Source: Gammaproteobacteria bacterium (lineage in GTDB: Bacteria; Pseudomonadota; Gammaproteobacteria; Enterobacterales; Kangiellaceae). From it: 64,000 nt of DNA. Of this stretch, positions 10,484-19,810 are shown piece after piece. The notes under the pieces were generated by a model, which worked only from the letters and a program-made list of their open reading frames with translations, did not search any database and was not told the origin of the DNA. The position numbers and the translations under genes were made by a program. Location: NCBI GenBank assembly GCA_013373375.1, contig JABXHY010000027.1, positions 1 to 64,000 on the forward strand, read 5' to 3'. Within the stretch, counting starts at the first letter, position 1, and every line of letters begins with the position of its first letter.

Positions 10484-10535
10484 TTATTCTACACTTGTTG
10501 GCTGTAGGAGCAGATTAGTAAATAAAGGATAGCTG

Positions 10536-11561
10536 ATGGCAACGGTATTAGTGACAGGCGGGACGGGTTATATAGGTAGTCATACTGTCATCCAGCTTCA
10601 GAAAGCTGGTTATGATGTCGTGATCATTGATAACTTAACTAACTCGAAGGAAGTGGTTATTGATCGGATCGAGTCGATTTCAGGCTGTCGACCTGTTTTT
10701 GTTAAGGCTGATATTCGAGATACCCAGACTCTGGAGTCGATTTTTAATAAATACAGCATATTCTCGGTGGTTCATTTTGCTGGTCTTAAGTCTGTTGGGG
10801 AGTCAGCGGCATTACCGCTTAAATATTACGAGAATAATGTAAGTGGAACGGTTAATCTTTGCCAGGTGATGGCGAGAAATGATTGCAAGAATATTGTCTT
10901 TTCCTCTTCCGCCACTGTTTACGGAGTGCCAAGTTCAGTTCCTGTAACTGAAGATTTCCCAACAAATCCGGAAAGCCCCTACGGCCATAGCAAGTTGATG
11001 GTTGAGAATATTCTTAAAGATTTGCAGCAATCAGATCTGGAGTGGAGAGTTCGCATTTTGCGTTACTTTAATCCCATTGGAGCACATTCAAGCGGCACCT
11101 TAGGAGAAGATCCCAATGATATTCCAAACAATCTGCTGCCGTTTATTACGCAGGTAGCTATGGGTAAGCTCGAAAAACTCTTAATATTTGGCAATGATTA
11201 CCCAACGCCTGACGGAACAGGAATTCGAGATTATATTCATGTTGAAGATCTTGCTTCAGCACATGTTAAAGCGCTAGCGAAAATACATGTTTCAAATTTG
11301 CCTATTGTTTTTAACTTGGGAACTGGCAAAGGGTTTTCGGTGATGGATGTATTGAAATTGTTTGAAAAAGTCACCGGTAAAAAAGTGCCATATCAAATAA
11401 CGAGTCGTCGTCCCGGTGATATTGCTGAGTACTGGGCTGATCCGACACTTGCTGAGCAGACATTAGGGTGGCAAGCAGTGAGAAGCCTTGATGCCATGCT
11501 AAAAGATTCTTGGAACTGGCAACAACAAAATCCACATGGGTACAGCACAGAAACAGTTTGA
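10536..11561 (+). CDS. galE: UDP-glucose 4-epimerase
   Basis: 341 residues, an extended short-chain dehydrogenase. The NAD-binding motif TGGTGYIGSHT lies at residues 7-17, the catalytic SSSATVYG serine near residue 125, and SPYGHSK carries the Tyr-x3-Lys pair near residue 150. It interconverts UDP-glucose and UDP-galactose and can supply UDP-Gal for the polysaccharide locus. AAAGGAT precedes the ATG. It lies 52 bases after uvrB and just before tRNA-Val and the rfaH region, so it may be an outlying member of the polysaccharide locus. Confidence 0.95.
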   Translation: MATVLVTGGTGYIGSHTVIQLQKAGYDVVIIDNLTNSKEVVIDRIESISGCRPVFVKADIRDTQTLESIFNKYSIFSVVHFAGLKSVGESAALPLKYYENNVSGTVNLCQVMARNDCKNIVFSSSATVYGVPSSVPVTEDFPTNPESPYGHSKLMVENILKDLQQSDLEWRVRILRYFNPIGAHSSGTLGEDPNDIPNNLLPFITQVAMGKLEKLLIFGNDYPTPDGTGIRDYIHVEDLASAHVKALAKIHVSNLPIVFNLGTGKGFSVMDVLKLFEKVTGKKVPYQITSRRPGDIAEYWADPTLAEQTLGWQAVRSLDAMLKDSWNWQQQNPHGYSTETV

Positions 11562-11575
11562 GCAGAACAAAAGAC

Positions 11576-11604
11576 TTGCAACGTCAAAATTGAGTCGGTA
11601 AGAT
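11576..11604 (+). promoter_or_regulatory. Sigma-70 type promoter of tRNA-Val
   Basis: TTGCAA at 11576-11581 and TAAGAT at 11599-11604 are separated by exactly 17 bases. They are followed by a GC-rich ACGCGCC discriminator, as expected for a stable-RNA promoter. The -10 ends 30 bases before the mature tRNA. Confidence 0.75.
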
Positions 11605-11634
11605 ACGCGCCTCTTTTGAGGAGTCCTTCTCAAT

Positions 11635-11711
11635 AGGCGCGTAGCTCAGTTGGTTAGAGCACCACCTTGACATGGTGGGGGTCGTTGGTTCGAATCCGAT
11701 CGCGCCTACCA
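11635..11711 (+). tRNA. tRNA-Val (anticodon GAC)
   Basis: A 77-nt cloverleaf with encoded CCA. The acceptor stem is AGGCGCG/CGCGCCT, the D-arm AGCTCAGTTGGTTAGAGC, and the anticodon stem CCACC/GGTGG with loop TTGACAT gives GAC. The T-loop is TTCGAAT. Confidence 0.97.
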
Positions 11712-11858
11712 TTCTTTATTCAATATTTTTGTGAATTTAATCTAGCTTCGATGCGATCTTCGAAAACATCCTTGATAAAGTCTTGAAACACAAGTCGCAT
11801 TTCTGGCGTTTGAGTGTGGTAGAATATTGTTGTATTCAAAGCGAGATTTTCACCAAAT

Positions 11859-12563
11859 ATGCGAATATTACTCTTTTTATGCTTTTCACTTACTTGTGTC
11901 TCGGCATTTTCATCAGAAGTAGAAACTGATGTTCCAGTTATCTCTGTTGAGAAATCGGTTGAAATGACTTTCAAAAGTCAGCTCGATTCTTTGTTTAACT
12001 CGCTTCGCACTACACATCAGAAGTCTGATTTTCAACCTGAAAAAATTAGACATTTGGCTGAAGAACATATACTCAATCGCTGGGACGTTGAAGGTACTTT
12101 ACTTTTGATGATCGGAAAGAGCCTTTGGGAAGATATGACTAATAATCAGCAGCTATCACTGAAAGAAGAATTTAAGTTGACATTACTCAGATACTTTATG
12201 GAAGCCTATGCTTATTACGACGGTCAAAATGTTCATTTCGAAAAGCTTATTTTAAATAAGGATCAGAACAAAGGCTGGGTCGGGATTTCCATTGAGTTGC
12301 AATACGCACCGGATATGCCAGTAGAGTTTAATATAATTCAATCGAAATCTGGAGACTGGCTATTTCGAGATATAAGATTTCAAGGCATTCAATACTCTAA
12401 AATGAAGCGGAACTACTATCAAAATAAAATCTCTGAAATTGGAGTCTCAGGCTTAATAAATGAACTAGCTCAGAAGAATGAAGCGTTTTTTGCTGAGACT
12501 GGACTATCCAAATCGATACAAAACAAAAAATTTAATAGTGGAACAAGTGGTTCGGGTGATTAA
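11859..12563 (+). CDS. MlaC-like periplasmic protein (toluene-tolerance Ttg2D family)
   Basis: 234 residues with a signal peptide (MRILLFLCFSLTCVSAFSS). The body resembles the MlaC/Ttg2D fold: LLMIGKSLWEDMTNNQQLSL, then FKLTLLRYFMEAYAYYDG, then a beta region ending GDWLFRDIRFQGI. MlaC carries phospholipid between the outer and inner membranes. No other mla gene is nearby, so this copy may act elsewhere, possibly in envelope homeostasis linked to polysaccharide export. The stop codon is eight bases before the rfaH ATG, so the two are probably co-transcribed. The family assignment is moderate and the role is inferred. Confidence 0.7.
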   Translation: MRILLFLCFSLTCVSAFSSEVETDVPVISVEKSVEMTFKSQLDSLFNSLRTTHQKSDFQPEKIRHLAEEHILNRWDVEGTLLLMIGKSLWEDMTNNQQLSLKEEFKLTLLRYFMEAYAYYDGQNVHFEKLILNKDQNKGWVGISIELQYAPDMPVEFNIIQSKSGDWLFRDIRFQGIQYSKMKRNYYQNKISEIGVSGLINELAQKNEAFFAETGLSKSIQNKKFNSGTSGSGD

Positions 12564-12570
12564 AGAGACC

Positions 12571-13140
12571 ATGGCACAGAAGCAGATAATTGAAAACGAT
12601 ACTGAAAAAGAAGCTGAATCTCTTTCTCGTAGTTCTTGGTACTTAGTTGCGACCAAACCAAGACAAGAAGTTAGAGCTGAGGAGCATCTCTCGAATCAGT
12701 CTATTGTTTCTTTGTTACCAATGGCAAAGATAAAGAAAAGATTTCGTGACAAGGTTATTGAAAGTTTAGAGCCATTATTTCCGGGTTATATTTTTGTCAA
12801 AGTAGACTCTGAGTCGGCTTATTTATCGAAGATTCGTTCAACTCGCGGAGTTAAAGATTTTATTAGATTCGGCCAGGAGTTGGCAAAAGTACCATTGGAG
12901 CTTATACATAAACTTCAAGATTTGGAATCGACTGGAAAATCTTGCGTTATTGAAGTAAACGAGCTGCCGCGAACTGGAGATTTTATCCACATTTCTTCAG
13001 GTCCATTTTCCGGATTAGACGCGATATTTTGTCAGCTCGATGGTGACAGAAGAGCTATAGTGTTACTTGATATATTAGGAAAGTCACAAAGATTGATTGT
13101 TCCATTGAATGATATCGACAAGTTTTCTAATCAACAATAG
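12571..13140 (+). CDS. rfaH: RfaH-type transcription antiterminator (NusG paralogue)
   Basis: 189 residues. The N-terminal NGN domain runs from about 20 to 120 (SWYLVATKPRQEVRAEEHL, LFPGYIFVKVD, IRSTRGVKDFIRFG), and a C-terminal KOW-type domain follows (GDFIHISSGPFSGLDAIF). RfaH joins RNA polymerase paused at ops sites and suppresses termination in long envelope operons. A perfect ops sequence lies 1.1 kb downstream at 14223-14234, which strongly supports RfaH over a generic NusG. I use the ATG at 12571, preceded by AAAGAGA. An earlier in-frame ATG at 12478 lies inside the MlaC-like gene and would add 31 residues unlike the family. Confidence 0.88.
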   Translation: MAQKQIIENDTEKEAESLSRSSWYLVATKPRQEVRAEEHLSNQSIVSLLPMAKIKKRFRDKVIESLEPLFPGYIFVKVDSESAYLSKIRSTRGVKDFIRFGQELAKVPLELIHKLQDLESTGKSCVIEVNELPRTGDFIHISSGPFSGLDAIFCQLDGDRRAIVLLDILGKSQRLIVPLNDIDKFSNQQ

Positions 13141-13200
13141 TAACCAACGTTTTAAAGTTTCGTTTAAAGCAATCAGTTTTGAATAAGACGAAGGCGGTTT

Positions 13201-13682
13201 AATAATGCTAAAAATGCTCGCTTTACCGGAGTTACCGGTCAGGGTGGATTTTATCTAGCAGAGTGCCTGCTTGACAAAGGATATGAAGTAAACGGCATTA
13301 AGCGACGAGCTTCTTCGTTCAATACACAATAGAGTTGATCATATTTACGAAGATCCGCACGTAAATAATCAACGATTTATTGTTCATTACGGTGATCTAA
13401 CCGATACATCAAACCTTGTAAGAACCATTCAGTAAATACAACCTGATGAAATATATAACTTGGCATTTTAACGACACGTTGCTGTAAGTTTTGGGTCGAC
13501 AGAACATACTGCTGATGTTGATGTTCTCGGCACATTGATGTCTTGAGAAGCAATTAGAATTTTGAATCTTAATACACTCGATTTTACCAAGCATCAACTT
13601 CTGAAGCCTACGGTTTGGTTCAAGAAACGCCTCAAAATGAAAGCCCCCTTTTTATCCAAGATGTCCTTTGGCGGCTGCAAAG
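13201..13682 (+). pseudogene. gmd: Decayed GDP-mannose 4,6-dehydratase, N-terminal part
   Basis: Frame by frame, recognisable Gmd sequence can be read: [32 protein letters not shown], then after a frameshift near 13330 [37 protein letters not shown], then VDVLGTL and, in another frame, SEAYGLVQETPQNE and FYPRCPLAAAKL. It contains in-frame TAA and TGA stops, at least two frame changes and no start codon in the right frame. Gmd normally converts GDP-mannose to GDP-4-keto-6-deoxymannose. The match stops at about residue 155 of some 370, where sequence switches to fcl. Confidence 0.9.
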
Positions 13683-14072
13683 TTAGCAAGAGTTCCTGTA
13701 GTAAAGGTTTGGAGAAGTGGATTACCTAAAAGAAAGTTTCTTTTTGTTGATGACATGGCTGATGCATGTATTCATATTATGAATTTGGATAAGGGGCATA
13801 TTCGCAAATTTACTGAGCCCATGATGAGTCATATCAATTTAGGTTCAGGCGAGGAGTACAGTATAAAGAAGCTCGCCGAATTAATTGCGTCAGTTATTGG
13901 ATATCAAGGTACTATACAATGGGATTCCGCAAAGCCAGATGGAGCACCTAGAAAGTTACTTAATATTCAAAAACTTAATAGCCTGGGTTGGAGAAGTAAG
14001 GTAGGACTCGAAAAGGGCTTACTGACTACTTACCAATGGTTTTTATCTCATCAAGAAAAATACCGAAGATAG
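13683..14072 (+). pseudogene. fcl: C-terminal fragment of GDP-L-fucose synthase, fused to gmd remnant
   Basis: An intact frame from 13668 to 14072 encodes the last third of Fcl (WcaG): VWRSGLPKRKFLFVDDMADA, then SHINLGSGEEYSIKKLAELI, then SKPDGAPRKLL-like KPDGAPRKLLNI and TYQWFLSHQEKYR. The first residues (PLAAAKL) read as Gmd, so the two genes are joined near 13677-13685, where both families have an AKL stretch. The NAD-binding and catalytic parts of Fcl are missing, so it cannot make GDP-fucose. The downstream frame is still open, which suggests that the deletion is not very old or that the stops in gmd came first. Confidence 0.88.
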
Positions 14073-14195
14073 GCGCATTTAGCCTTACCCATTAATTGCC
14101 GATAATTCAAAAATAACCATTCAAAACCGTTTCATTGTCACATAACTTTCATTACAATAGCGCCTGCTTAAAAATTGGGACTCCGGTCACACAAC

Positions 14196-14234
14196 CAGGC
14201 GCTCTGAAAGCCTAAATTCAGGGGCGGTAGCGTG
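14196..14234 (+). promoter_or_regulatory. JUMPstart element
   Basis: A 39-base element upstream of the export operon. It begins CAGGCGCTCTGAAAGCC and ends with the ops sequence. It has the length and layout of the JUMPstart element found in the leaders of enterobacterial O-antigen and capsule operons. A candidate -10 TACAAT lies at 14153. Confidence 0.88.
14223..14234 (+). promoter_or_regulatory. ops site (RfaH recruitment)
   Basis: The sequence GGCGGTAGCGTG matches the E. coli ops consensus at all 12 positions. It acts in the nontranscribed DNA strand of a paused elongation complex to load RfaH. It lies 174 bases before the ATG of the SLBB export gene. Confidence 0.93.
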
Positions 14235-14407
14235 CCCAAGCTCAATTTTATTGAAAGTACAAACTTCCCGATTTGAACAGTAAATTAATGTTAAAATGGA
14301 CTTGCTTAGAACAAACGCTTATGAAAAGCATTTATCAGAAACGGAATTTAACTACCAAAACGTATGTTCAGTCAGAAAAAACACTCAACAAGGTTATTTA
14401 CGCGCCT

Positions 14408-16939
14408 ATGAAAGCATTTAAATTTGGACTTTTGTTCATCGCGCTGTTTTCTTTTCATCTACATTCCCAGCAAGTGGATATGAGTCAAGCTCGAAGTATG
14501 TGTGCGAACGCCACTGCTCAGCAAAAGCAGATGGCTCGGGCTGCAGGCTACGATTTGGACAGTCTCTGCAGTCAACTGCAAACCCAAGGTACCTCGTCAA
14601 ATACCGGTACGACAGCTACGGTTACTCAACTTCCCCAGCGCAATGCAAAGCAGGCTGGTGACGATGGAGTAGTAACCAAGAAAGAGGCGTCAAACCCTTT
14701 ATCTCTCTTCACGCCGGAGCAAATTTCGGCAATGTCTCCTGCTCAACTCGCCCGAGTCATAGAGCAAGTCGAGTTAAAAGCGCAAGAACGCACCATGGAA
14801 CCGCTCAAATCATTTGGCTATGATCTATTTGCCGGAGAACCGACTTCTTTTGAACCCAATTTAAATATCCCGGTCCCGGCAAATTTCGTGATGGGACCTG
14901 GAGACTCGCTTAATATCCAGCTGTTCGGCAAAGTGAGCCAACAGTTGTCTTTGGTCGTTAATCGTAATGGCCAGATCACCTTTCCAGAGCTCGGCCCGAT
15001 TACCATCGCGGGTTTGTCATTTGACGAAGCTCGTCAGTTGCTTAAGCAACGCGTCAAAGAACAGATGATAGGGGTAGAAGCCAGCATCACTCTTGGTGAA
15101 ATTCGTTCTATTCAAGTATTCGTACTTGGAGAAGCCTACAAACCAGGCGCCTACACCGTTTCCTCTCTTTCTACCATTACGAATGCTTTATTTGCCACTG
15201 GCGGGATTGGGGATATTGGTTCTTTGCGTAATATTCAGCTCAAAAGACAGGGTAAGCTGGTCTCGACGCTCGATCTGTACGATTTACTATTACGCGGTGA
15301 CACACAAGACGACGCTCGATTAATGCCCGGAGATGTCATTTATATTCCACCGATTGGAACAACGGTGAGTGTTGCTGGCGCAGTAAAAAGGCCGGCCATT
15401 TATGAATTAAGCAATGAGAAAACAGTTAAAGACGTCATCGCCATGGCAGGTGGATTACTGCCTACAGCGTATAAACAGGAAGCGCAAATAACCCGCATCA
15501 ATGATGAAGGTTTTACCACAGCTATTGCGGTAGAGAAACCACTTAATTCAAACATCAAAATCAAGTCTGGCGACTATTTATCGATTAAACAACGTGTCGA
15601 AATAACCCGGGATGTTGTCAAATTATCGGGGCACGTGCTTCGACCAAAGCAGATCGCTTGGCGACCGAATCTTAGAGTGTCCGATTTGGTTGGTTCGGTG
15701 AGTAGCCTTAAACCTATGCCACAGCTTAACAGTGCCATCATCATCCACGAAAGTCTTCCTCTGAGAAAGCTCTCGGTTGACGTTGTTGACCTCGCTGCCG
15801 CTTTGCAAAATCCCGGATCTCAATTTGACTTTAAGTTGCAGCCGCAAGATGAACTTATCGTCATTGGCTACTCAGAAAGCAGAGAAGTACAACTAGCCAG
15901 TGTCATCGAAAAGTTAGAGAAGCAAGCGTCTATTCGGCAAAATGCTCAGGTGGTGTCCGTATCTGGCATGGTGAGATTTCCTGGTATGTACCCATTAGCG
16001 GATAATATGACGGCACAACAACTGATCAACTTAGCAGGTGGATTAGCAGAGTCTGCATACACTTTGTCAAGTGAGGTGACTCGAATTTCTTTCGAGAATA
16101 AAGAAGAGTCAATGGTAGAGCATCACGTGATAGAGCTTTCTAAAAATGCAGACAGTTTCATTCTAAAAAGTCGCGATGTGTTAAACATCCGTCAGCTTCC
16201 AGAGTACCGAGAGTTTGCCACAATCGAAGTAAAAGGGGAGGTTCGTTTTCCAGGTACCTATCGAATTAAAAAGGGTGAAACACTACGAAGCCTGATGAAG
16301 CGAGCCGGTGGCTTTACCGACTTTGCCCATATTGAGGCGACACTTTTTACTCGCGAAGAGCTCAAAGAGCGAGAAGCCAGGCAATTACGTCAACTTCGAG
16401 AGCGTCTCAAAGCCGATCTGGCCAATTCTCAATTGGAAAAAGCAAACGTTGGTGAAAATGCTAACCTCTCTTCTTTACAACAATTGTCAGAGAGTTTGGA
16501 CAGCACCGAAGCCGTCGGGCGATTAGTTATTGACATGCCATCTGTACTATCCGGTGATAGTGAAGATGTTATTTTAAAAGACGGTGATTCCATAATCGTA
16601 CCTGCCTTTCGCCAAGAAATTAGCGTAGTCGGTGAGGTGCAGTATCCCACCTCACATCTTTTCGATCCCTACTTATCATTTGAAGAATACATCGAGCGAA
16701 GCGGTGGTGAGACCGATAAAGCCGACGATGATCGAATTTACATAGTGAAAGCTGATGGGTCTGTTGTGTTGCCTAATAAGTCTGGCTGGATCAATGCGAC
16801 TGGTGTAACAATTGAGCCTGGCGATACTATCGTTGTCCCACTCGATGTTGATGCGACCAACAGTCTTGGTTTATGGACTCAAGTCAGCCAGATCGTTTAT
16901 CAAATAGCATTTGCTGCCGCAGCATTAAATAATCTTTAG
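14408..16939 (+). CDS. Multi-SLBB polysaccharide export protein (Wza/WbfF-like)
   Basis: About 843 residues from the ATG at 14408, which opens a signal peptide (MKAFKFGLLFIALFSFHLHS). A longer frame runs up to 14273 but adds no signal-like sequence. After a low-complexity linker comes a Poly_export domain (FVMGPGDSLNIQLFGKVSQ to GLSFDEARQLL), then about six SLBB repeats, for example FVLGEAYKPGAYTV, VAGAVKRPAIYEL, VSGMVRFPGMYPL, VKGEVRFPGTYRI and VVGEVQYPTSHLF. E. coli Wza has 379 residues and fewer repeats, so this is the long marine form. It has no lipobox cysteine. It would form the outer-membrane export channel. It is the first gene after JUMPstart/ops. Confidence 0.9.
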   Translation: MKAFKFGLLFIALFSFHLHSQQVDMSQARSMCANATAQQKQMARAAGYDLDSLCSQLQTQGTSSNTGTTATVTQLPQRNAKQAGDDGVVTKKEASNPLSLFTPEQISAMSPAQLARVIEQVELKAQERTMEPLKSFGYDLFAGEPTSFEPNLNIPVPANFVMGPGDSLNIQLFGKVSQQLSLVVNRNGQITFPELGPITIAGLSFDEARQLLKQRVKEQMIGVEASITLGEIRSIQVFVLGEAYKPGAYTVSSLSTITNALFATGGIGDIGSLRNIQLKRQGKLVSTLDLYDLLLRGDTQDDARLMPGDVIYIPPIGTTVSVAGAVKRPAIYELSNEKTVKDVIAMAGGLLPTAYKQEAQITRINDEGFTTAIAVEKPLNSNIKIKSGDYLSIKQRVEITRDVVKLSGHVLRPKQIAWRPNLRVSDLVGSVSSLKPMPQLNSAIIIHESLPLRKLSVDVVDLAAALQNPGSQFDFKLQPQDELIVIGYSESREVQLASVIEKLEKQASIRQNAQVVSVSGMVRFPGMYPLADNMTAQQLINLAGGLAESAYTLSSEVTRISFENKEESMVEHHVIELSKNADSFILKSRDVLNIRQLPEYREFATIEVKGEVRFPGTYRIKKGETLRSLMKRAGGFTDFAHIEATLFTREELKEREARQLRQLRERLKADLANSQLEKANVGENANLSSLQQLSESLDSTEAVGRLVIDMPSVLSGDSEDVILKDGDSIIVPAFRQEISVVGEVQYPTSHLFDPYLSFEEYIERSGGETDKADDDRIYIVKADGSVVLPNKSGWINATGVTIEPGDTIVVPLDVDATNSLGLWTQVSQIVYQIAFAAAALNNL

Positions 16940-16952
16940 TTGAAGGTGTAGT

Positions 16953-18476
16953 ATGAAACTAAAGGCTATTTCAACGCATCTATTCTTAGTTGTGCTCTTG
17001 GCAGCTCCATTGATTGGTTCAAAATTAAATGCCGAGCCATTTATTAAAACAGACGATTTATGGTTACGGGCAGATATTGAAAGCTTGGCGAATATTGGTG
17101 TTATCAAAACGCCTATTAATACCTACCCATTAATGTGGGGTCCTGTGTTAAAAGATTTAACCTCTGTCAAAATGTCGGATATTCCCGAGGCTTATCAATC
17201 AACGTATATGCGCTTGTTACGTAAAGGCCGCAAGGAAACAGGGAATGATGCGAATTACTCGGAGATTCGAGTTCATGCCTCGCAAGAAAATGAGTTGTTT
17301 CGTTATTTTGGTGATAAAGCTCGCAATAAAAGAGAGTTAGCAACTCGCACGACAGGAATGACCAATAGTTTTGCCTGGAATCTCGAAGTGACTCTCGCGC
17401 CAGATTCAATTGATGGTGATGACAAACGTTTCGACGGAAGTTATTTAGCTGCGATAGCGGGTAACTGGATGTTTTCTGTTGGGCAAATCGAAAAGTGGTG
17501 GGGCCCCGGAATGCAGCATTCGATTATATTGTCGAATAACGCAAAGCCAGTTCCTGCCATCAGTATTCAAAGAAATTATTCAGAGCCCTTCGAGACTCCA
17601 CTTTTAAGTTGGATGGGACCTTGGACATTTAATGCGTTTGCAGGTTTGCTAGATGATGAAAGAACTATTAACAATGCAAAGCTGCTTGGAATGTCCTATT
17701 CATTTGCCCCAATTGATGGCTTAGAAATTGGCTTGCGAAGAACCGCTCAATGGGGCGGCGATGGTCGACCAGAAAACTTCGATTCGTTTTTAGATATGCT
17801 CACGGGACTCGATAACTGTGATGAAGGCGATTTAAGTTGTACTGGTGAGCGGAATGAACCGGGCAATCAATTAGCCGGAATCGACGTAAGTTATCGCGTG
17901 AATTGGTCAATTCCAACAAGTTTTTACTTTCAAACGATTGGTGAAGATGAGGCAGGGTATGCGCCATCAAAAAAAGCATGGATGTATGGAGCAAATTTTC
18001 AGTTGTCACTGGATGATAATCCTTTATTTATAAACTTGGAGTATATTGACACTTCGGTCGATGGCGATGGTAATGATCCTGGTGTTCCGTTTGATGGATA
18101 CAATGTGCTGTATGAGCATAGTATTTATCGATACGGGTACCGATATGGAAGACGTTCGATTGGCTCAACTATTGATAACGACTCAAAAATGATTTCCTTT
18201 TTATTGTCCTACCAGGTACCTGACTGGGGCAAGTTCAGCTTGCTCAGTTCTAATATTGAGTTGAATATTGACAGCGATGATATTACTGCTCCTGGAGGAC
18301 ATTCGATTCAGCAAAGCCAGGTCAAATTTGCTGAGAATATGTTTAAATGGCAGTATCAAACGCAAACCTTTGGTGATTTTGTGTTTAGTGTTATTTCAAG
18401 AGATGAAGATTTAGATACAAACTTTGGTGGGTTTGAGTCCAGTTCGTTAGGTATTAACTGGACGACTAGGTTTTAA
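16953..18476 (+). CDS. wzi: Capsule assembly protein Wzi family (outer-membrane beta-barrel)
   Basis: 507 residues with a signal peptide (MKLKAISTHLFLVVLLAAPLIGS). The N-terminal region (DDLWLRADIESLANIGVI) and the central EKWWGPGMQHSIILSNNAKP match the Wzi family, and the protein ends in aromatic F, as outer-membrane barrels do (SLGINWTTRF). Wzi helps attach or organise capsule at the cell surface. It lies 13 bases after the SLBB export gene, the pairing seen in Vibrio and other marine polysaccharide loci. Confidence 0.88.
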   Translation: MKLKAISTHLFLVVLLAAPLIGSKLNAEPFIKTDDLWLRADIESLANIGVIKTPINTYPLMWGPVLKDLTSVKMSDIPEAYQSTYMRLLRKGRKETGNDANYSEIRVHASQENELFRYFGDKARNKRELATRTTGMTNSFAWNLEVTLAPDSIDGDDKRFDGSYLAAIAGNWMFSVGQIEKWWGPGMQHSIILSNNAKPVPAISIQRNYSEPFETPLLSWMGPWTFNAFAGLLDDERTINNAKLLGMSYSFAPIDGLEIGLRRTAQWGGDGRPENFDSFLDMLTGLDNCDEGDLSCTGERNEPGNQLAGIDVSYRVNWSIPTSFYFQTIGEDEAGYAPSKKAWMYGANFQLSLDDNPLFINLEYIDTSVDGDGNDPGVPFDGYNVLYEHSIYRYGYRYGRRSIGSTIDNDSKMISFLLSYQVPDWGKFSLLSSNIELNIDSDDITAPGGHSIQQSQVKFAENMFKWQYQTQTFGDFVFSVISRDEDLDTNFGGFESSSLGINWTTRF

Positions 18477-18545
18477 AGAAACTTTAATTTTTCAATTAAG
18501 ATTGCTCAGTGTCTTAGTAATTAATAGATAAAAAATAGCGAAATC

Positions 18546-19667
18546 ATGAAAAAAGTATTAGTAGTATTCGGAACTCGGCCCGAAGCCATTAAAATGGCTC
18601 CTTTAGCAAAAGCGCTAAAGAGAAGTGATGAGTTTGAAGCCAAAGTTTGTGTAACAGCTCAGCATAGAGAAATGCTAGACCAAGTATTAGAATTATTTGA
18701 TCTACAGCCTGACTTTGATCTTGATTTAATGCAAAAAGGTCAGTCATTAACAGATGTTACGTCGAAAGTTTTATATGGTATCGAAAGCGTTCTAGAGCAA
18801 TGGTTGCCAGATGTGGTTCTTGTGCATGGAGATACAGCCACAACTTTTGCAGCTTCTTTGGCTGCATTTTATAAACAGGTAAAGGTTGGGCATGTAGAGG
18901 CTGGGTTAAGAACCCGTAATCTTTATTCGCCATGGCCTGAAGAAGCGAATCGACAATTAACAGGTGTTTTGACAAACTATCACTTTGCTCCAACGGAGTC
19001 ATCCAAGCAAAACCTGTTAGTAGAAGGTAAAGCGGAATCTTCAATTTGGGTAACAGGAAATACAGTTATCGATTCTCTATTATGGGTCTCCGAAAAGCTC
19101 ACACATGACGATCATTTGACCGGTGTTTTCGAAGAACAATTCAACTATTTGGATAGAAAAAAAAAGCTAATACTGGTAACTGGCCACCGACGAGAGAACT
19201 TTGGGGGTGGCTTTCTTGAAATATGTAGAGGTTTGGATGAGCTAGCACAACGAGATGATGTCCAAGTTATTTATCCTGTACATTTAAATCCGAATGTGCA
19301 AAAACCGGTCAATGAAATTCTAAGTAAAAACAAAAATGTTTTTTTGATCGAGCCTCTTGACTATCTGCCTTTTGTTTATCTAATGTCGAAAAGCTATATT
19401 ATCGTTACAGATAGCGGAGGGATTCAAGAGGAAGCTCCGAGCTTAGGAAAACCAGTCCTTGTGATGAGAGATACTACGGAAAGACCTGAAGCTGTCGAAG
19501 CCGGTACTGTCAAACTAGTTGGGGCAAATGCAGAAAATATTTTATTAGAGGCAAAAAAGTTATTAGAAAACCAAGTTGCTTATGACGTAATGTCAAAAGC
19601 TCATAATCCTTATGGGGATGGAAAGGCCGCTGCTCGAATTTTACAAGTATTGAATAACGCAATATAA
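18546..19667 (+). CDS. wecB: UDP-N-acetylglucosamine 2-epimerase (non-hydrolysing)
   Basis: 373 residues, the usual length. Motifs are [13 protein letters not shown] at the N-terminus, [36 protein letters not shown] and [11 protein letters not shown]. It makes UDP-ManNAc from UDP-GlcNAc in the cytoplasm. No classical wecC lies next to it. The TviB-type dehydrogenase at 36657 is closer to enzymes acting on UDP-GlcNAc/GalNAc, so whether ManNAc is oxidised to ManNAcA here is open. Confidence 0.95.
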   Translation: MKKVLVVFGTRPEAIKMAPLAKALKRSDEFEAKVCVTAQHREMLDQVLELFDLQPDFDLDLMQKGQSLTDVTSKVLYGIESVLEQWLPDVVLVHGDTATTFAASLAAFYKQVKVGHVEAGLRTRNLYSPWPEEANRQLTGVLTNYHFAPTESSKQNLLVEGKAESSIWVTGNTVIDSLLWVSEKLTHDDHLTGVFEEQFNYLDRKKKLILVTGHRRENFGGGFLEICRGLDELAQRDDVQVIYPVHLNPNVQKPVNEILSKNKNVFLIEPLDYLPFVYLMSKSYIIVTDSGGIQEEAPSLGKPVLVMRDTTERPEAVEAGTVKLVGANAENILLEAKKLLENQVAYDVMSKAHNPYGDGKAAARILQVLNNAI

Positions 19668-19810
19668 ACTAGCTACAGAAATTAGGTTAGGTTACTAATA
19701 GTTCCTTTAGTATTGCGGAGGTTTTTGATTCCAAAGCCAGCTTATTAAGCAAATATCAGGCTCTAAATACATTCCTATATTAACTACTCAAATGCCAAGA
19801 TTAATAATTT

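Noticed and set aside
11720..11974. Open frame on the minus strand after tRNA-Val
   Set aside because: It overlaps the start of the MlaC-like gene on the other strand, has no recognisable domain and no ribosome-binding site.
13409..13597. Minus-strand frame inside the gmd remnant
   Set aside because: The plus strand here is recognisable gmd sequence in broken frames; the minus frame is a chance opening.
14135..14158. TTGTCA and TACAAT as the promoter of the JUMPstart operon
   Set aside because: The spacing is only 12 bases, too short for sigma-70. TACAAT may still be a -10 but no good -35 lies at 16-18 bases.
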